Shown: positions 36,283-46,271, counted from the stretch's first letter. The stretch: DNA of 64,000 nt from Agrobacterium arsenijevicii (GCA_000949895.1 JWIT01000007.1:186001-250000), one strand, 5' to 3'. The notes: generated by a model not told the origin, from the sequence alone. A program made the numbers and translations.

Positions 36283-37074
36283 TCATATAGGGCCGGAAAT
36301 GGCCATTGCAAAGGTCAAAACGGTCACATCCATGGCACCTGCCTTCCGCAAGGCGCGGCTTGCCGCACCCACCGTCGCGCCGGTGGTGTAAACATCATCC
36401 ACCAGCACCACCCGCTTGCCGTAAACATCGGTTTTTCGGCCGGGCGCGATGGCGAAAGCACCCCGCACATTGTCCTGCCGGGCAAGTGCGGAAAGCCCCA
36501 CCTGCCGCTCGGTCGGCTTCACGCGCAAGAGCGTGCCGGCAAGCAAAGGTTTGCCCGAAGCCCTCGCCAGATGCCGGGCGAGCTCGGCGGACTGGTTGAA
36601 GCGGCGACGCCAGAAACGGTGACGATGCAGCGGAACCGGCACGATACAGTCGCAGGCATCCACTGTTCCATCGCTTGCCCTCAGCATCCACAACGCCATG
36701 AAACGGGCAAGATCGGTCCGGTCCTGATATTTCAGCCGGTGCACGAGTTTGCGGGCAGTCCCGTCATGGCTGGCGGCGGCACGCAGTCGGTCGAAGGGCG
36801 GCGGGTCGGCGATGGCCTGTGCGCTTATAATACCGTCGCCATGATCCTGGGAAAAAGGGATACCCAGAACTTCGCAAAAAGGGCGATCGATAAAGGCCAC
36901 ATCCCGCCAGCAATCGGCACAGAGCGCGCCCTCGCCGCCGGTCATGCGGGAACAGCCTGCGCAAGTGGGTGGATAGACCATGCGGAAGGCCGAGCGCAGC
37001 ATGCCGCGTGCCACCACCGGCACGGCAGCAGACTTCGACAGCAACCCCGAAAACAGATCTTCACCAGCACCCAT
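36283..37074 (-). CDS. comF: ComF-family phosphoribosyltransferase-like protein
   Basis: A 263-residue protein with an N-terminal zinc-binding cysteine cluster (C-A-G-C and later C-A-D-C) and a C-terminal phosphoribosyltransferase fold with V-V-L-V-D-D-V-Y-T-T-G-A-T. ComF acts in natural competence in some bacteria (single-strand DNA uptake); in non-competent alphaproteobacteria its role is unclear. ATG 37074 was chosen because the upstream extension to 37506 overlaps the divergent methyltransferase and has no family similarity. Its ribosome site is weak. It leads the run comF-grxC-amidase-DUF1178. Confidence 0.85.
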   Translation of the reverse strand: MGAGEDLFSGLLSKSAAVPVVARGMLRSAFRMVYPPTCAGCSRMTGGEGALCADCWRDVAFIDRPFCEVLGIPFSQDHGDGIISAQAIADPPPFDRLRAAASHDGTARKLVHRLKYQDRTDLARFMALWMLRASDGTVDACDCIVPVPLHRHRFWRRRFNQSAELARHLARASGKPLLAGTLLRVKPTERQVGLSALARQDNVRGAFAIAPGRKTDVYGKRVVLVDDVYTTGATVGAASRALRKAGAMDVTVLTFAMAISGPI

Positions 37075-37218
37075 GAGGTTGACTTTACCGCCGAACGGGT
37101 GCCTTTGCGAGGGCGATATGGTCCGGCCTTTGACCGGAAGAACGATGCCCCATGCGGCATGACAGTAACGATGCGGCCCGCCTATCCCGAAGGCGTTACA
37201 GGCCGAGCAGGCACGACG

Positions 37219-38100
37219 ATGGATATTCTCTTTGACCAGGCCCTGATCGAACAAAACCGCCGCCGGGCGTGGAACCGGCGTGACGACAAGGCGCTTTTTC
37301 TTCTCGACATGGCCGCCGACGAATTCGCCGACAGGCTCGCCATCGTCGAACGCCGGTTCGAGACCGCAATCGAGCTGCACGGCGGAACAGGCATCACGGC
37401 CCGGCGTTTGAGTGAAACGGGCAAGGTGGATGCCATCCGCCGTATCGAGACCGACAGCTGTTTTGCGACCGACGGGAATGTTCCTCAGGCAGCCGCAATG
37501 GAACATCTGCCGCTCGAGGAGGCTTCCGCCAATCTCATCGTTTCACCGCTGGCGCTGCATCTCACCAATGACACACCCGGTGCGCTGATACAGATAAGAC
37601 GGGCATTGAAGCCGGATGGGCTGTTTCTCGGCGCCATCCCCGGCAGCGGCACGTTGCAGGAACTGCGCGACGTGCTGTTGACGGCTGAAGCCGAGCTGAC
37701 CGGCGGGGCAAGCCCGCGCGTCATTCCCTTTGCCGATGTGCGTGATGTCGGAGCTCTTTTACAGCGTGCCGGTTTTGCGCTTCCGGTTACCGATACTGAA
37801 ACCTATACGGTGCGCTACGATTCGATTTTTCCGCTGATGCGTGATCTTCGCGCCATGGGCATGGCCAACCCGCTGGCAAGCCGCAGCAGAAAACCGCTCA
37901 ACCGCGCTTTTTTCCTGCGGGCGGCGGAGCTTTACGCCGAGCGTTATTCCGATCCGGACGGGCGGATAAGGGCCACGTTTTCCATTATCTATGTCTCAGG
38001 TTGGGCGCCGCATGAGAGCCAGCAGAAACCGCTGAAACCCGGCTCCGCCAAAATGCGCCTTGCCGACGCCTTGAAGACGACCGAGGTCAAGCTTTCCTGA
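37219..38100 (+). CDS. SAM-dependent methyltransferase-domain protein, NDUFAF5/BioC-like
   Basis: A 293-residue protein. The N-terminus (I-L-F-D-Q-A-L-I-E-Q-N-R-R-R-A) matches the alphaproteobacterial group related to mitochondrial NDUFAF5, a complex I assembly factor. The methyltransferase core is reduced: the glycine-rich SAM motif is weak (L-H-G-G-T-G-I-T), while L-P-L-E-E-A-S-A-N-L-I-V and L-K-P-D-G-L-F-L-G are recognisable. ATG 37219 gives family length; the open frame further upstream crosses the opposite comF gene. The biochemical role in bacteria is not settled; assignment to complex I assembly is inferred. Confidence 0.8.
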   Translation: MDILFDQALIEQNRRRAWNRRDDKALFLLDMAADEFADRLAIVERRFETAIELHGGTGITARRLSETGKVDAIRRIETDSCFATDGNVPQAAAMEHLPLEEASANLIVSPLALHLTNDTPGALIQIRRALKPDGLFLGAIPGSGTLQELRDVLLTAEAELTGGASPRVIPFADVRDVGALLQRAGFALPVTDTETYTVRYDSIFPLMRDLRAMGMANPLASRSRKPLNRAFFLRAAELYAERYSDPDGRIRATFSIIYVSGWAPHESQQKPLKPGSAKMRLADALKTTEVKLS

Positions 38101-38112
38101 GCGGTCAGCCCC

Positions 38113-38304
38113 TCAGTGGTTGGCAAAAGTATCGGCGATGAACTGGAATACCGTGTTGATATTGCTGCTGATGGTGGTTGCGCCGCCAATGAGTGCTGCC
38201 GAAATCAGGCCGACGATCAGGCCGTATTCGACTGCGGTCGCGCCGTCTTCGTCTTTAAAGAAACGAATAAAACAATACAGCACAGGATATTCCCCATCCG
38301 CCAT
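38113..38304 (-). CDS. Flp-type (type IVb) pilin
   Basis: A 63-residue pilin subunit. The core is F-F-K-D-E-D-G-A-T-A-V-E-Y-G-L-I, the conserved Flp motif with the prepilin peptidase glycine before A-T-A-V-E, followed by a single hydrophobic helix. Such pilins build Tad/Flp pili used in attachment. No tad/cpa genes are in the window, so this is an orphan copy relying on an assembly locus elsewhere. The start is uncertain: ATG 38304 gives an unusual leader with Tyr and Cys, while GTG 38283 would give the more usual short leader. Confidence 0.82.
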   Translation of the reverse strand: MADGEYPVLYCFIRFFKDEDGATAVEYGLIVGLISAALIGGATTISSNINTVFQFIADTFANH

Positions 38305-38398
38305 CCGGTGCTTCCGCCAGCCGGCATTATACCTTACTAAAATCGAATTTATACTAGGCCGCCGACGTGAGGAAACCGTTACCGATGATGGTAAACGA

Positions 38399-38713
38399 TC
38401 AGCAACCGCTCTCGTTGCTATAACCCGTCACGACACAGGGCATTTCCGGCATCGGCTGGGTTATGCTGCGGCGGATGGAATAGGTCTTGCCCGCATCGGT
38501 CTTCTTGATGGAGCCGGTGCTTATCATGTCGTAATTGTCGGAGAACTGCGCCACGTGCGTGGCAGATTTTCCGGCAAGCATGGGAGTGATGATCAGGGAG
38601 AGGGCGATCACCGCCGTCCCGAAAAGCAGCGCGACATTAAGCACGCCGGTGCGACGGGATTTGTTGGAGTAAGAGTGACGACCTTCCACCGTCTTCCAGA
38701 AATCCTCATTCAT
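38399..38713 (-). CDS. Hypothetical membrane-anchored protein (104 residues)
   Basis: Not recognised beyond a general resemblance to small Rhizobiaceae membrane proteins. Residues 1-24 are polar and basic (N-K-S-R-R-T), a single hydrophobic helix spans about 26-46, and the C-terminal ~55 residues would be periplasmic, with two cysteines (residues 92 and 104). ATG 38713 has GAGG six bases ahead; the in-frame start at 38725 lacks one. It lies 94 bases upstream of the Flp pilin gene on the same strand, so a link to pilus or envelope work is possible but unproven. Confidence 0.6.
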   Translation of the reverse strand: MNEDFWKTVEGRHSYSNKSRRTGVLNVALLFGTAVIALSLIITPMLAGKSATHVAQFSDNYDMISTGSIKKTDAGKTYSIRRSITQPMPEMPCVVTGYSNESGC

Positions 38714-38872
38714 CGCCAACCTCATACGCGCAGTTTACCGCTTCTTTAGCTTAACAATCTGCCAGAGGGTGCTGAACGATCTGTTAACACAGCCTCGTTT
38801 TGGCACGGCAAAAGGGAGTTGCGGGGTGTTTTCAACAGGCTGTGACGGCATGGAGCCTGCCGTCAGGCCGCC

Positions 38873-39286
38873 TTAAAGCAGATCCTGAAGGAAGGGGATA
38901 AGCGGCTCGTCGGCCGGCGGCATGGGATATTCGCGCAGAGCCTGCGGTTTCACCCATTTAATCGCCTGCCCTTCCCGCCCATGCGCAATGCCTTCATAAC
39001 GGCGGCACACGTAAAGCGGCATCAGCAGGTGAAAAGTTTCGTAGGTGTGGCTGGCGAAAGTCAGCGGTGCAAGGCAGGCGACCTTGGTCTTGATGCCCAG
39101 TTCTTCATCCAGCTCGCGGACAAGGGTTTCCTCCGGCGTCTCGCCGTGCTCCACCTTGCCGCCCGGAAATTCCCACAGGCCGGCAAGCGACTTGCCTTCA
39201 GGACGCTGCGCCAGAAGGATGCGCCCATCCTGATCAAGGAGCGCGCAGGCGGCGACCAGCAGAATTTTCTTGCCCGCTTCGCTCAT
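38873..39286 (-). CDS. mutT: 8-oxo-dGTP diphosphatase (MutT/Nudix)
   Basis: A 137-residue Nudix hydrolase that removes oxidised dGTP from the nucleotide pool. The full Nudix box is present from G-G-K-V-E-H-G-E to R-E-L-D-E-E-L-G-I, starting about residue 42. The N-terminal A-C-A-L-L-D-Q-D-G-R-I-L-L-A-Q-R-P-E-G and the C-terminal P-A-D-E-P-L-I-P are typical of MutT. The start overlaps the stop of the upstream acetyltransferase (ATGA), so the two are translationally coupled. Confidence 0.92.
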   Translation of the reverse strand: MSEAGKKILLVAACALLDQDGRILLAQRPEGKSLAGLWEFPGGKVEHGETPEETLVRELDEELGIKTKVACLAPLTFASHTYETFHLLMPLYVCRRYEGIAHGREGQAIKWVKPQALREYPMPPADEPLIPFLQDLL

Positions 39287-40059
39287 TTTTCGTCAACCTT
39301 GCGCCAGTAGCGATAGAGGTAGGCATCGGTGAAACCGAATTTTTCATAAAGCGCGATTGCGGGCGCATTTGTCGAGACGACCTGCAACCAAGCGCTTTTG
39401 GCACCGCTGATCCGTGCCCAACGCAGCGCCGACGCCAGAATCTGCGTACCGAGGCCCTTCTGGCGCTGCGACTTATCAACGTCGAGTGACAGGATACCGG
39501 CAAGATCGTTGTCCTGCACGCAGATCACAGTCGCAAGCGGGCTGCCTTCAACTTCCTCGTTGATGAACAGGCCGAGTGTCGGCTTGATCGAACTGACGAT
39601 TTCCGCAATCGCCGACCGCTGGGCCGGATCGCCATCGCTGACCTTGATGCTCGCCTCGACAAAACGGCCGATATCGTGGCTCGGCAGGCTGACCAGCGTT
39701 TCCGGCAGTTCCATGCCGGTAAGGTCAGCCGTCATGACCATGACCTCTTCAACCATGGACCAGCCGTCCTTGACCAGAAAGTCCTTGAGTTGCGGCGGCA
39801 TCAGCGTTGTTTCACGCACCACCAGCGGACGACCGAAATCCTCGAAGCGCTTGCGTGCCTTTTCCAGCCGCACGGCACAGTTTCCATAATCGGACGGATC
39901 GAGCGGCACCACGCAATTGATGCGTTTGGATGGATGCGAACCCGTCAGGCGGATTTGCCAGCTGCCGTCATAAATCACCGACGAGGCAGGCCATGCCCGG
40001 AAGCTGACGGCTTCCAGACGGCGAACCAGCGGCAGATTGACGGCCTTGTTGTCCTGCAT
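39283..40059 (-). CDS. GNAT-family N-acetyltransferase
   Basis: A 258-residue acetyltransferase. The C-terminal GNAT domain carries the acetyl-CoA motif Q-R-Q-K-G-L-G-T-Q-I-L-A (about residues 203-214) and the closing N-A-P-A-I-A-L-Y-E-K-F-G-F. The first ~130 residues form a related but divergent N-terminal half. The substrate is unknown. The frame runs to a TTG at 40074, but ATG 40059 is preceded by GGAG and was chosen. It lies 18 bases downstream of argJ on the same strand and is coupled to mutT. The argJ-GNAT-mutT run is, as I recall, common in Rhizobiales. Confidence 0.85.
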   Translation of the reverse strand: MQDNKAVNLPLVRRLEAVSFRAWPASSVIYDGSWQIRLTGSHPSKRINCVVPLDPSDYGNCAVRLEKARKRFEDFGRPLVVRETTLMPPQLKDFLVKDGWSMVEEVMVMTADLTGMELPETLVSLPSHDIGRFVEASIKVSDGDPAQRSAIAEIVSSIKPTLGLFINEEVEGSPLATVICVQDNDLAGILSLDVDKSQRQKGLGTQILASALRWARISGAKSAWLQVVSTNAPAIALYEKFGFTDAYLYRYWRKVDEK

Positions 40060-40077
40060 TCTCTTCGGCTCCAACGG

Positions 40078-41319
40078 TCAGCTCCGGTAGTCGCCGTTGA
40101 TCGCAACATATTCCTTGGTCAGGTCGCAGGTCCAGACGGTGGCCGTACCTTGGCCGAGACCGATATCGACCTTCACCGGAATGTCTTCCAGCCGCATCAC
40201 GGCGGTGGTCTCCGCTTCCGAATAATCCGGATCGCGTTCGCCGTTGACGGCCACGCGCACGCCGCCGAACCAGATGGCGAGGCGATCACGGTCGGCCATT
40301 TCGCCGGATTTGCCGACGGCCATGACGACCCGGCCCCAATTGGCGTCTTCGCCCGCAACCGCCGTCTTCACCAGCGGCGAATTGGCGATGGAAAGGGCGA
40401 TCTTCTTGGCGGCGGCATCGTTTTCCGCGCCGGTGACGGTAACTTCGACCATTTTGCGCGCACCCTCGCCATCGCGAACCACCTGCAAGGCCAGATCCTT
40501 GAGGAGGTCGTTGAGAGCGGCACGGAAACCGGCGAGGCGTTCGTCATCGGCGCTCGTCACCTTCACCTGACCATCCTCAGCCGCCGCGCCCGTGGCGAAC
40601 AGCATCAGCGTATCGGAGGTGGAAGTGTCGCTATCGACCGTCACGGAGTTGAAGGTCGGGCCGACGCCGGCCGAAAGCAGGGACTGCAGGGCGGCCGGAT
40701 CGATATCGGCATCCGTCACCACGAAGGAGAGCATCGTCGCCATGTCAGGCGCAATCATGCCCGCACCCTTGGCGATGCCGTTGATGGTCACCACGACACC
40801 GCCAATTTCGGCAGTGCGGGTCGCGACCTTCGGATAGGTATCGGTCGTCATGATCGCCTTGGCGGCTTCCTGCCAGAAGTCGGCTTCGGCCATGCCGTTC
40901 ATATCGCCCAGAACACCGGCAAATTTGGTGGCATCCAGCGGCTCGCCAATCACGCCTGTTGATGCCAGGAATACTTCGTTTTCAGAGCAGCCGACGGCAG
41001 CGGCGGCGGATTTCGCCGTCAGCTCGGTCGCGGCCTTGCCCTTGACGCCGGTAAAGGCATTGGCGTTACCGGAATTGACCACCACGGCACGCGCCACGCC
41101 GCCGCCGAGATTGGCGCGGCAGAAATCGACCGGGGCCGAGGGGCATTTCGATTTTGTGAAGACGCCGGCCACGCTTGCCGGCTGGTCGAACACCATCAAC
41201 AGAACATCGGTCCGGTTCTTGTACTTGATGCCGGCGGCGGCCGTCGCCATGCGAACACCGCGCAGCGCGGGCATGTCGGGATAGGATTTCGGAGCGAGCG
41301 GGGAAACGGCAACGGACAT
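40078..41319 (-). CDS. argJ: Bifunctional glutamate/ornithine N-acetyltransferase
   Basis: A 413-residue enzyme of the cyclic arginine pathway, moving acetyl from N-acetylornithine to glutamate. It self-cleaves between alanine and threonine in the motif M-A-T-M-L (residues 193-197); the new N-terminal threonine 195 is the nucleophile. K-G-A-G-M-I-A-P just before it and V-V-N-S-G-N-A-N-A near residue 85 are also typical. ATG 41319 gives standard length. It is separated from the parvulin gene by a perfect hairpin, so it probably has its own promoter in the 94-base gap. Confidence 0.95.
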   Translation of the reverse strand: MSVAVSPLAPKSYPDMPALRGVRMATAAAGIKYKNRTDVLLMVFDQPASVAGVFTKSKCPSAPVDFCRANLGGGVARAVVVNSGNANAFTGVKGKAATELTAKSAAAAVGCSENEVFLASTGVIGEPLDATKFAGVLGDMNGMAEADFWQEAAKAIMTTDTYPKVATRTAEIGGVVVTINGIAKGAGMIAPDMATMLSFVVTDADIDPAALQSLLSAGVGPTFNSVTVDSDTSTSDTLMLFATGAAAEDGQVKVTSADDERLAGFRAALNDLLKDLALQVVRDGEGARKMVEVTVTGAENDAAAKKIALSIANSPLVKTAVAGEDANWGRVVMAVGKSGEMADRDRLAIWFGGVRVAVNGERDPDYSEAETTAVMRLEDIPVKVDIGLGQGTATVWTCDLTKEYVAINGDYRS

Positions 41320-41374
41320 GGGGAAGCGCCTGAGATTCTGGAAACGGGGGAGGTTTGAAAGTGCCTGAGATGAA

Positions 41375-41399
41375 ACGGGGCGGCCTGTAGCCGCCCCGT
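41375..41399 (-). terminator. Hairpin between the parvulin gene and argJ
   Basis: ACGGGGCGGC and GCCGCCCCGT form a perfect 10-bp stem with a 5-base loop, followed leftward by a short T-run. It is 14 bases beyond the parvulin stop and is taken as its terminator. Confidence 0.7.
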
Positions 41400-41413
41400 A
41401 ACATGGGTATTAT

Positions 41414-42277
41414 TTACTGCTGCGGCTGTGCCTGCTGTTCCTTCGTGGCTTCGTCGTAGCCCTTCTTCAGCGTCTCATCCATGATTTCGATCTTCTGGTC
41501 AGCCTTTGCCTTCTCGATGAGGGCAACGTACTTGTCACGCATGACAAGCTGACGAACCTGGGGCTCGACCTGTTCGAAAGCCGGCGGCGGTGCGATGCGC
41601 TTGTCTTCCAGCTTGATGACGTGGAAGCCGAACTGCGTCTTGACAGGCGTCTTGGTGTAGGCGCCCTTTTCGAGACCGAAAGCGGCTTCCTCGAATTCCG
41701 GAACCATACGACCCTTGCCGAACCAGCCGAGATCGCCGCCGTCATCCTTGTTGGAATCGGTCGACTTTTCCTTGGCGAGCGCTGCGAAATCCTTGCCCGC
41801 GTCAAGCTGCTTGATGACGTCCTTGGCTTCGTCTTCGCTTGCAACCAGAATATGGGCAGCCTTGATTTCCTCTTCCTTCGGCAGGGCTGCGACTTCCTTG
41901 TCGTAGCGCGCCTTCACCTCTTCATTGGTGACAGCATCAACCACATGCTTGCGGAAATAGGCATTGTGCAGCTCACGGTCCTGAATAAATTCCATGCGCT
42001 TCTTGAAATCTTCGGTCTTTTCCAGACCTTCGGCGCTGGCATTCTTCACGAGAAGCTTGACGTCGATCGCGCCGGAAAGGGCTGCGACCTTTTTCTGCTC
42101 ATCAGGAAGCTGCGCGAGCTGCGGATCGAGGTTGCCCATGGCGAGGTCGAGTTCGGACTGGTGGATTTCCAGATCACCGACCTTGGCAACAACCTTGTCT
42201 TCCTGTGCAAAAGCAGGGAACTGAAGGCCGAGCGTGGCCACAATCACCGCAGCCGCAATTTTATTATAGCGCAACAT
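41414..42277 (-). CDS. Periplasmic parvulin-type peptidyl-prolyl isomerase
   Basis: A 287-residue exported foldase. It has a signal peptide of about 24 residues (ending F-A-F/A-Q region, P-A-F-A-Q), a helical SurA-like N-terminal part and a parvulin domain at about 135-225 (A-A-H-I-L-V-A-S-E, then D-G-G-D-L-G-W-F-G-K-G and G-F-H-V-I-K-L-E). The last 30 residues are Lys/Gln-rich. It would help outer-membrane protein folding. ATG 42277 is placed before the signal peptide with AAAGG ahead; the longer start at 42358 would bury it. It is divergent from secA, an apt pairing of export and folding. Confidence 0.88.
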   Translation of the reverse strand: MLRYNKIAAAVIVATLGLQFPAFAQEDKVVAKVGDLEIHQSELDLAMGNLDPQLAQLPDEQKKVAALSGAIDVKLLVKNASAEGLEKTEDFKKRMEFIQDRELHNAYFRKHVVDAVTNEEVKARYDKEVAALPKEEEIKAAHILVASEDEAKDVIKQLDAGKDFAALAKEKSTDSNKDDGGDLGWFGKGRMVPEFEEAAFGLEKGAYTKTPVKTQFGFHVIKLEDKRIAPPPAFEQVEPQVRQLVMRDKYVALIEKAKADQKIEIMDETLKKGYDEATKEQQAQPQQ

Positions 42278-42377
42278 TTTGAACCTTTCGGGGACAATGC
42301 CGGCTCCAGACATGGTTTCCGGCTCTGAAAAAACTTCCAAACACCTGATTGTGGCCATTCTGTAACGGGCAGAACCG

Positions 42378-42406
42378 TTGACATCATTTGCCCCCCCTCT
42401 TATCTG
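42378..42406 (+). promoter_or_regulatory. Probable sigma-70-type promoter for secA
   Basis: A consensus TTGACA at 42378-42383 and TATCTG at 42401-42406 are spaced by 17 bases, about 115 bases ahead of the secA ATG. Transcription start is inferred. Confidence 0.55.
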
Positions 42407-42520
42407 TCACGCAACCTCGCGTCCAGATACGTTGAAGGGCGAAGTCTGTCATTTGTTGCCGAAATCGGCGTGATGGAAAAAAGCGCCTGCGAAAACGGAA
42501 TTTCAGAAAGGGCCAGTAAG

Positions 42521-45229
42521 ATGGTCAGCCTCGGCGGAATAGCCCGCAAATTGTTCGGTTCGGCAAATGAACGCCGCGTCCGCTCCTATAAAAGCAAGAT
42601 CGCAGCCATCAATGCGCTGGAGGAGGCCACCAAGGCTCTTTCCGACGAAGCACTGGCGGCAAAGACGGCGGAGTTCCGCCAGCAGCTTGCGGACGGCAAG
42701 TCGCTGGACGATCTGCTGATCCCTGCTTTCGCAGTCGCCCGTGAAGCGTCGCGCCGTGTTCTGCACATGCGCCCCTTCGACGTGCAGCTGACCGGCGCCA
42801 TGATCCTGCATGGCGGCGCCATCGCCGAAATGAAGACCGGTGAAGGCAAGACGCTGGTGGCAACCCTTGCGGTCTACCTCAATGCGCTTGCCGGCAAGGG
42901 TGTGCATGTCGTTACCGTCAACGACTACCTCGCCCAGCGCGACGCGGCCACGATGAGCAGGCTCTATCGTTTCCTCGGCCTGACGACCGGCGTTATCGTG
43001 CACGGGCTGGACGACGACCAGCGCCGCGAGGCCTATGGTTGCGACATCACCTACGCGACGAACAACGAGCTCGGCTTCGATTATCTGCGCGACAACATGA
43101 AATATGACCGCGCCCAGATGGTCCAGCGCGGCCACAACTATGCGATCGTCGACGAAGTGGACAGCATTCTGGTCGATGAGGCGCGCACGCCGCTCATCAT
43201 CTCCGGCCCGCTGGACGACCGCTCCGATCTCTACAACACCATCGACGCCTTCATCCCGCTGCTGTCGCCGGAAGATTACGAGATCGATGAAAAGCAGCGC
43301 TCGGCCAACTTCTCCGAAGACGGCACCGAGAAGCTCGAAAACCTGCTGCGGCAGGCGGGCCTGCTCAAGGGCGAATCGCTTTACGACATCGAAAACGTCG
43401 CGATCGTTCACCACATCAACAATGCGCTGAAGGCCCACAAGCTCTTCACCCGCGACAAGGACTACATCGTCCGTAACGACGAGATCGTCATCATCGACGA
43501 ATTCACCGGCCGTATGATGCCGGGCCGCCGTTATTCCGAAGGTCAGCACCAGGCGCTGGAAGCCAAGGAAAAGGTGCAGATCCAGCCGGAAAACCAGACG
43601 CTTTCCTCCGTCACTTTCCAGAACTATTTCCGCATGTATGCAAAGCTTGCCGGCATGACCGGTACGGCATCGACGGAAGCGGAAGAATTCGGCAACATCT
43701 ACGGTCTCGACGTCATCGAGGTGCCGACCAACCTGCCGATCCAGCGTATCGACGAAGACGACGAGGTCTACCGTACCGGCGAGGAGAAGTTCCTGGCCAT
43801 CATCACCGAGATCAAGGCGGCGCATGAACGCGGCCAGCCGGTTCTGGTCGGCACGACCTCCATCGAGAAGTCCGAGCTTCTGGCCCACATGCTGCGCCAG
43901 TCCGGCTTTACCGATTTCCAGGTTCTGAACGCCCGTTATCACGAGCAGGAAGCCTATATCGTTTCGCAGGCCGGTGTTCCCGGCGCCGTCACCATCGCCA
44001 CCAACATGGCCGGTCGCGGCACCGACATCCAGCTCGGCGGCAACGTCGACATGCGTCTCGAGCGCGAGCTGGAAGGCATGGAACCGGGTCCGGAGTATGA
44101 CGCCAAGGAAGAGGCGATCCGAGCCGAGATCAAGGTTCTGAAGGAAAAGTCGCTTGCCGCCGGTGGTCTTTACGTTATCGCCACCGAGCGCCACGAAAGC
44201 CGCCGTATCGACAACCAGCTGCGCGGCCGCTCCGGTCGTCAGGGCGACCCCGGCCGCTCGAAGTTCTATCTGTCGCTTCAGGACGACCTGATGCGCATCT
44301 TCGGTTCCGAGCGCATGGACAGCATGTTGCAGAAGCTTGGCCTGAAGGACGGCGAGGCCATCGTCCATCCGTGGATCAACAAGGCGCTGGAACGCGCCCA
44401 GAAGAAGGTCGAAGCCCGCAACTTCGAGACCCGCAAGAACCTGCTGAAATATGACGACGTGCTGAACGACCAGCGCAAGGTCATCTTCGAGCAGCGCCTC
44501 GAGCTGATGGAATCCGACAATATCGGTGAAACCGCAGCCGACATGCGCCACGAAGTCATCGAAGCGCTCGTCACCAAGCACGTTCCCGAAAATGCCTATG
44601 CCGAACAGTGGGATATCGCTGGCCTGAAAGCCGGTATCGCCCAGTTCCTGAACCTCGACCTGCCGGTGGAGGAATGGGCAAAGGAAGAAGGCATCGCCGA
44701 GGACGATATTCTTCAGCGTGTCACCGAAGCCGCTGACAAATACGCCGCTGAACGGGCTGAGCGTTTCGGCCCCGAGATCATGACCTATGTCGAGCGCTCG
44801 GTCGTTCTCCAGACGATCGACCATCTGTGGCGCGAACATATCGTCAACCTCGATCACCTTCGTTCCGTCGTTGGTTTCCGTGGTTACGCCCAGCGCGACC
44901 CGTTGCAGGAATACAAGGCGGAAGCCTTCGAGCTGTTCCAGTCGCTGCTGACCAATCTGCGCGAAGCCGTCACCGCACAGCTGATGCGCGTGGAACTGGT
45001 GCAGCAGGAACCGCAGCAGCCGGAACTGCCGGAAATGACCGCACACCACCTCGACCCCATCACCGGAGAAGACGAGATGGCGCAAGGCGTGCCGGCGGCT
45101 TTCATACCGGCCGAGGACCGCGACCCGAACAACCCCGCTACCTGGGGCCGTATCGGCCGCAACGAAATGTGCCCCTGCGGCTCGGGCAAAAAATACAAGC
45201 ACTGCCACGGCGTTTACGAACAGGCGTAA
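42521..45229 (+). CDS. secA: Preprotein translocase ATPase SecA
   Basis: The 902-residue motor of Sec-dependent export. Visible are Walker A M-K-T-G-E-G-K-T, the DEAD-like [15 protein letters not shown], the T-G-T-A-S-T-E helicase segment, N-M-A-G-R-G-T-D and [11 protein letters not shown]. The C-terminal zinc-binding tail has [17 protein letters not shown] 42521 was chosen over the in-frame ATG 42470 because [13 protein letters not shown] is the usual N-terminus. A strong terminator follows. Confidence 0.97.
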   Translation: MVSLGGIARKLFGSANERRVRSYKSKIAAINALEEATKALSDEALAAKTAEFRQQLADGKSLDDLLIPAFAVAREASRRVLHMRPFDVQLTGAMILHGGAIAEMKTGEGKTLVATLAVYLNALAGKGVHVVTVNDYLAQRDAATMSRLYRFLGLTTGVIVHGLDDDQRREAYGCDITYATNNELGFDYLRDNMKYDRAQMVQRGHNYAIVDEVDSILVDEARTPLIISGPLDDRSDLYNTIDAFIPLLSPEDYEIDEKQRSANFSEDGTEKLENLLRQAGLLKGESLYDIENVAIVHHINNALKAHKLFTRDKDYIVRNDEIVIIDEFTGRMMPGRRYSEGQHQALEAKEKVQIQPENQTLSSVTFQNYFRMYAKLAGMTGTASTEAEEFGNIYGLDVIEVPTNLPIQRIDEDDEVYRTGEEKFLAIITEIKAAHERGQPVLVGTTSIEKSELLAHMLRQSGFTDFQVLNARYHEQEAYIVSQAGVPGAVTIATNMAGRGTDIQLGGNVDMRLERELEGMEPGPEYDAKEEAIRAEIKVLKEKSLAAGGLYVIATERHESRRIDNQLRGRSGRQGDPGRSKFYLSLQDDLMRIFGSERMDSMLQKLGLKDGEAIVHPWINKALERAQKKVEARNFETRKNLLKYDDVLNDQRKVIFEQRLELMESDNIGETAADMRHEVIEALVTKHVPENAYAEQWDIAGLKAGIAQFLNLDLPVEEWAKEEGIAEDDILQRVTEAADKYAAERAERFGPEIMTYVERSVVLQTIDHLWREHIVNLDHLRSVVGFRGYAQRDPLQEYKAEAFELFQSLLTNLREAVTAQLMRVELVQQEPQQPELPEMTAHHLDPITGEDEMAQGVPAAFIPAEDRDPNNPATWGRIGRNEMCPCGSGKKYKHCHGVYEQA

Positions 45230-45254
45230 AAGCCCCGGTTGTGTGCCAGAAATC

Positions 45255-45290
45255 AATCGCCCGTAACCCGCGTTACGGGCGATTTTGTTT
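45255..45290 (+). terminator. Rho-independent terminator of secA
   Basis: ATCGCCCGTAAC (45256-45267) and GTTACGGGCGAT (45272-45283) make a perfect 12-bp stem with a 4-base loop, followed by TTTGTTTG. It lies 26 bases beyond the secA stop. Confidence 0.88.
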
Positions 45291-45377
45291 GTGCCCGATG
45301 ATTGCAACTGAACCGGGTGTTGACTGGTATCGACACATTCCATAAGGGAGCCTGATCATCTTCTGGAAACCGCTTCC

Positions 45378-46271
45378 ATGGCCCCTCGCGATCTTGCCGC
45401 CTATATTTTTCTCGCGCTTGCGTGGGGCGTGTCTTTCCTGCTGCTTCTGCATGTCGTCGCCGCCTTCGGCTGGATCGGCGCAGTCACGCTTCGCTCGCTG
45501 ATAACCGCTGTCGCCCTCTTTCTCATCGCACGGGCGGCACGCCGGAAGCTGGCATTTTCCGCTGGATGGGGCGCTTTCACAGTCGTCGGCGCAACAACGG
45601 TTGCCGGGCAATTGATCGGCCTGTCCTACGCAACGCCGCAGATCGGCACCGCGATGGCCGCCATACTGGTGGCGACAATCCCGCTCTTTTCCATGCTCAT
45701 CTCGCAGATCTGGGGTCTGGAACGTCTGACGCGGCAGGGGATTGCCGGTCTCGTCATCGGTTTTGCCGGCATCGTCCTGCTCGTTGGCTTTCCCGCCGTT
45801 CCCGTCACAACCGGCTTCATCATCGGCTGTGCTGCTGCCGTCGCCGCCTGCATCTGCGCCGCCTATGGCAGCAATTTTGCGAGCCTCCACCTGAAAGGCG
45901 TGGGATCATGGGAAATCACCATCGGTTCCTTCCTGACGGGCGGCCTGATGACCCTGCCGCTTCTTTTCGCCGTGCCGTTGCCCGGAACGCCTGGACTCGT
46001 CGATTACGGCTTCCTTCTGGTACAGGCGGTCGTCATGAGCGGCGTTACCTACATCACCTATTTCAAGCTGGTCTCCTCGATCGGCGCGACCAAGGCGATC
46101 AGCGTCGAGTTCGCCGTTACCGTCGTGGCGGTGCTTGTCGGCGCTCTCGTGCTCGATGAACCCCTGTCGCTTCCCCAGCTTTTCGGCGCCGGCATCATCA
46201 TTTTGGGCTGCGCACTGGTGCTCGATCTCATGCCCAAGAAAAAGGCCCCGCCCACGCCCTCCGGGGCATGA
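45378..46271 (+). CDS. DMT-superfamily (EamA) transporter
   Basis: A 297-residue inner-membrane protein with ten hydrophobic segments in two EamA repeats of five (the second begins about residue 160). The first repeat opens with A-Y-I-F-L-A-L-A-W-G-V-S-F-L-L and the second ends with A-L-V-L-D-E-P-L-S-L-P-Q-L-F-G-A, both family marks. Members export small metabolites such as amino acids; the substrate is unknown. It follows the secA terminator and appears as a single gene, about 80 bases ahead of the acyltransferase. Confidence 0.87.
   Translation: MAPRDLAAYIFLALAWGVSFLLLLHVVAAFGWIGAVTLRSLITAVALFLIARAARRKLAFSAGWGAFTVVGATTVAGQLIGLSYATPQIGTAMAAILVATIPLFSMLISQIWGLERLTRQGIAGLVIGFAGIVLLVGFPAVPVTTGFIIGCAAAVAACICAAYGSNFASLHLKGVGSWEITIGSFLTGGLMTLPLLFAVPLPGTPGLVDYGFLLVQAVVMSGVTYITYFKLVSSIGATKAISVEFAVTVVAVLVGALVLDEPLSLPQLFGAGIIILGCALVLDLMPKKKAPPTPSGA

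Noticed and set aside
38844..38864. 7-bp hairpin GACGGCA/TGCCGTC after mutT
   Set aside because: Could be a terminator but is short and lacks a T-run; not strong enough to list.
42503..45343. A 946-codon open frame antisense to secA
   Set aside because: It is in the frame where GC-rich codon use removes stops; its protein is repetitive in character, has no family motif and covers an unmistakable secA.
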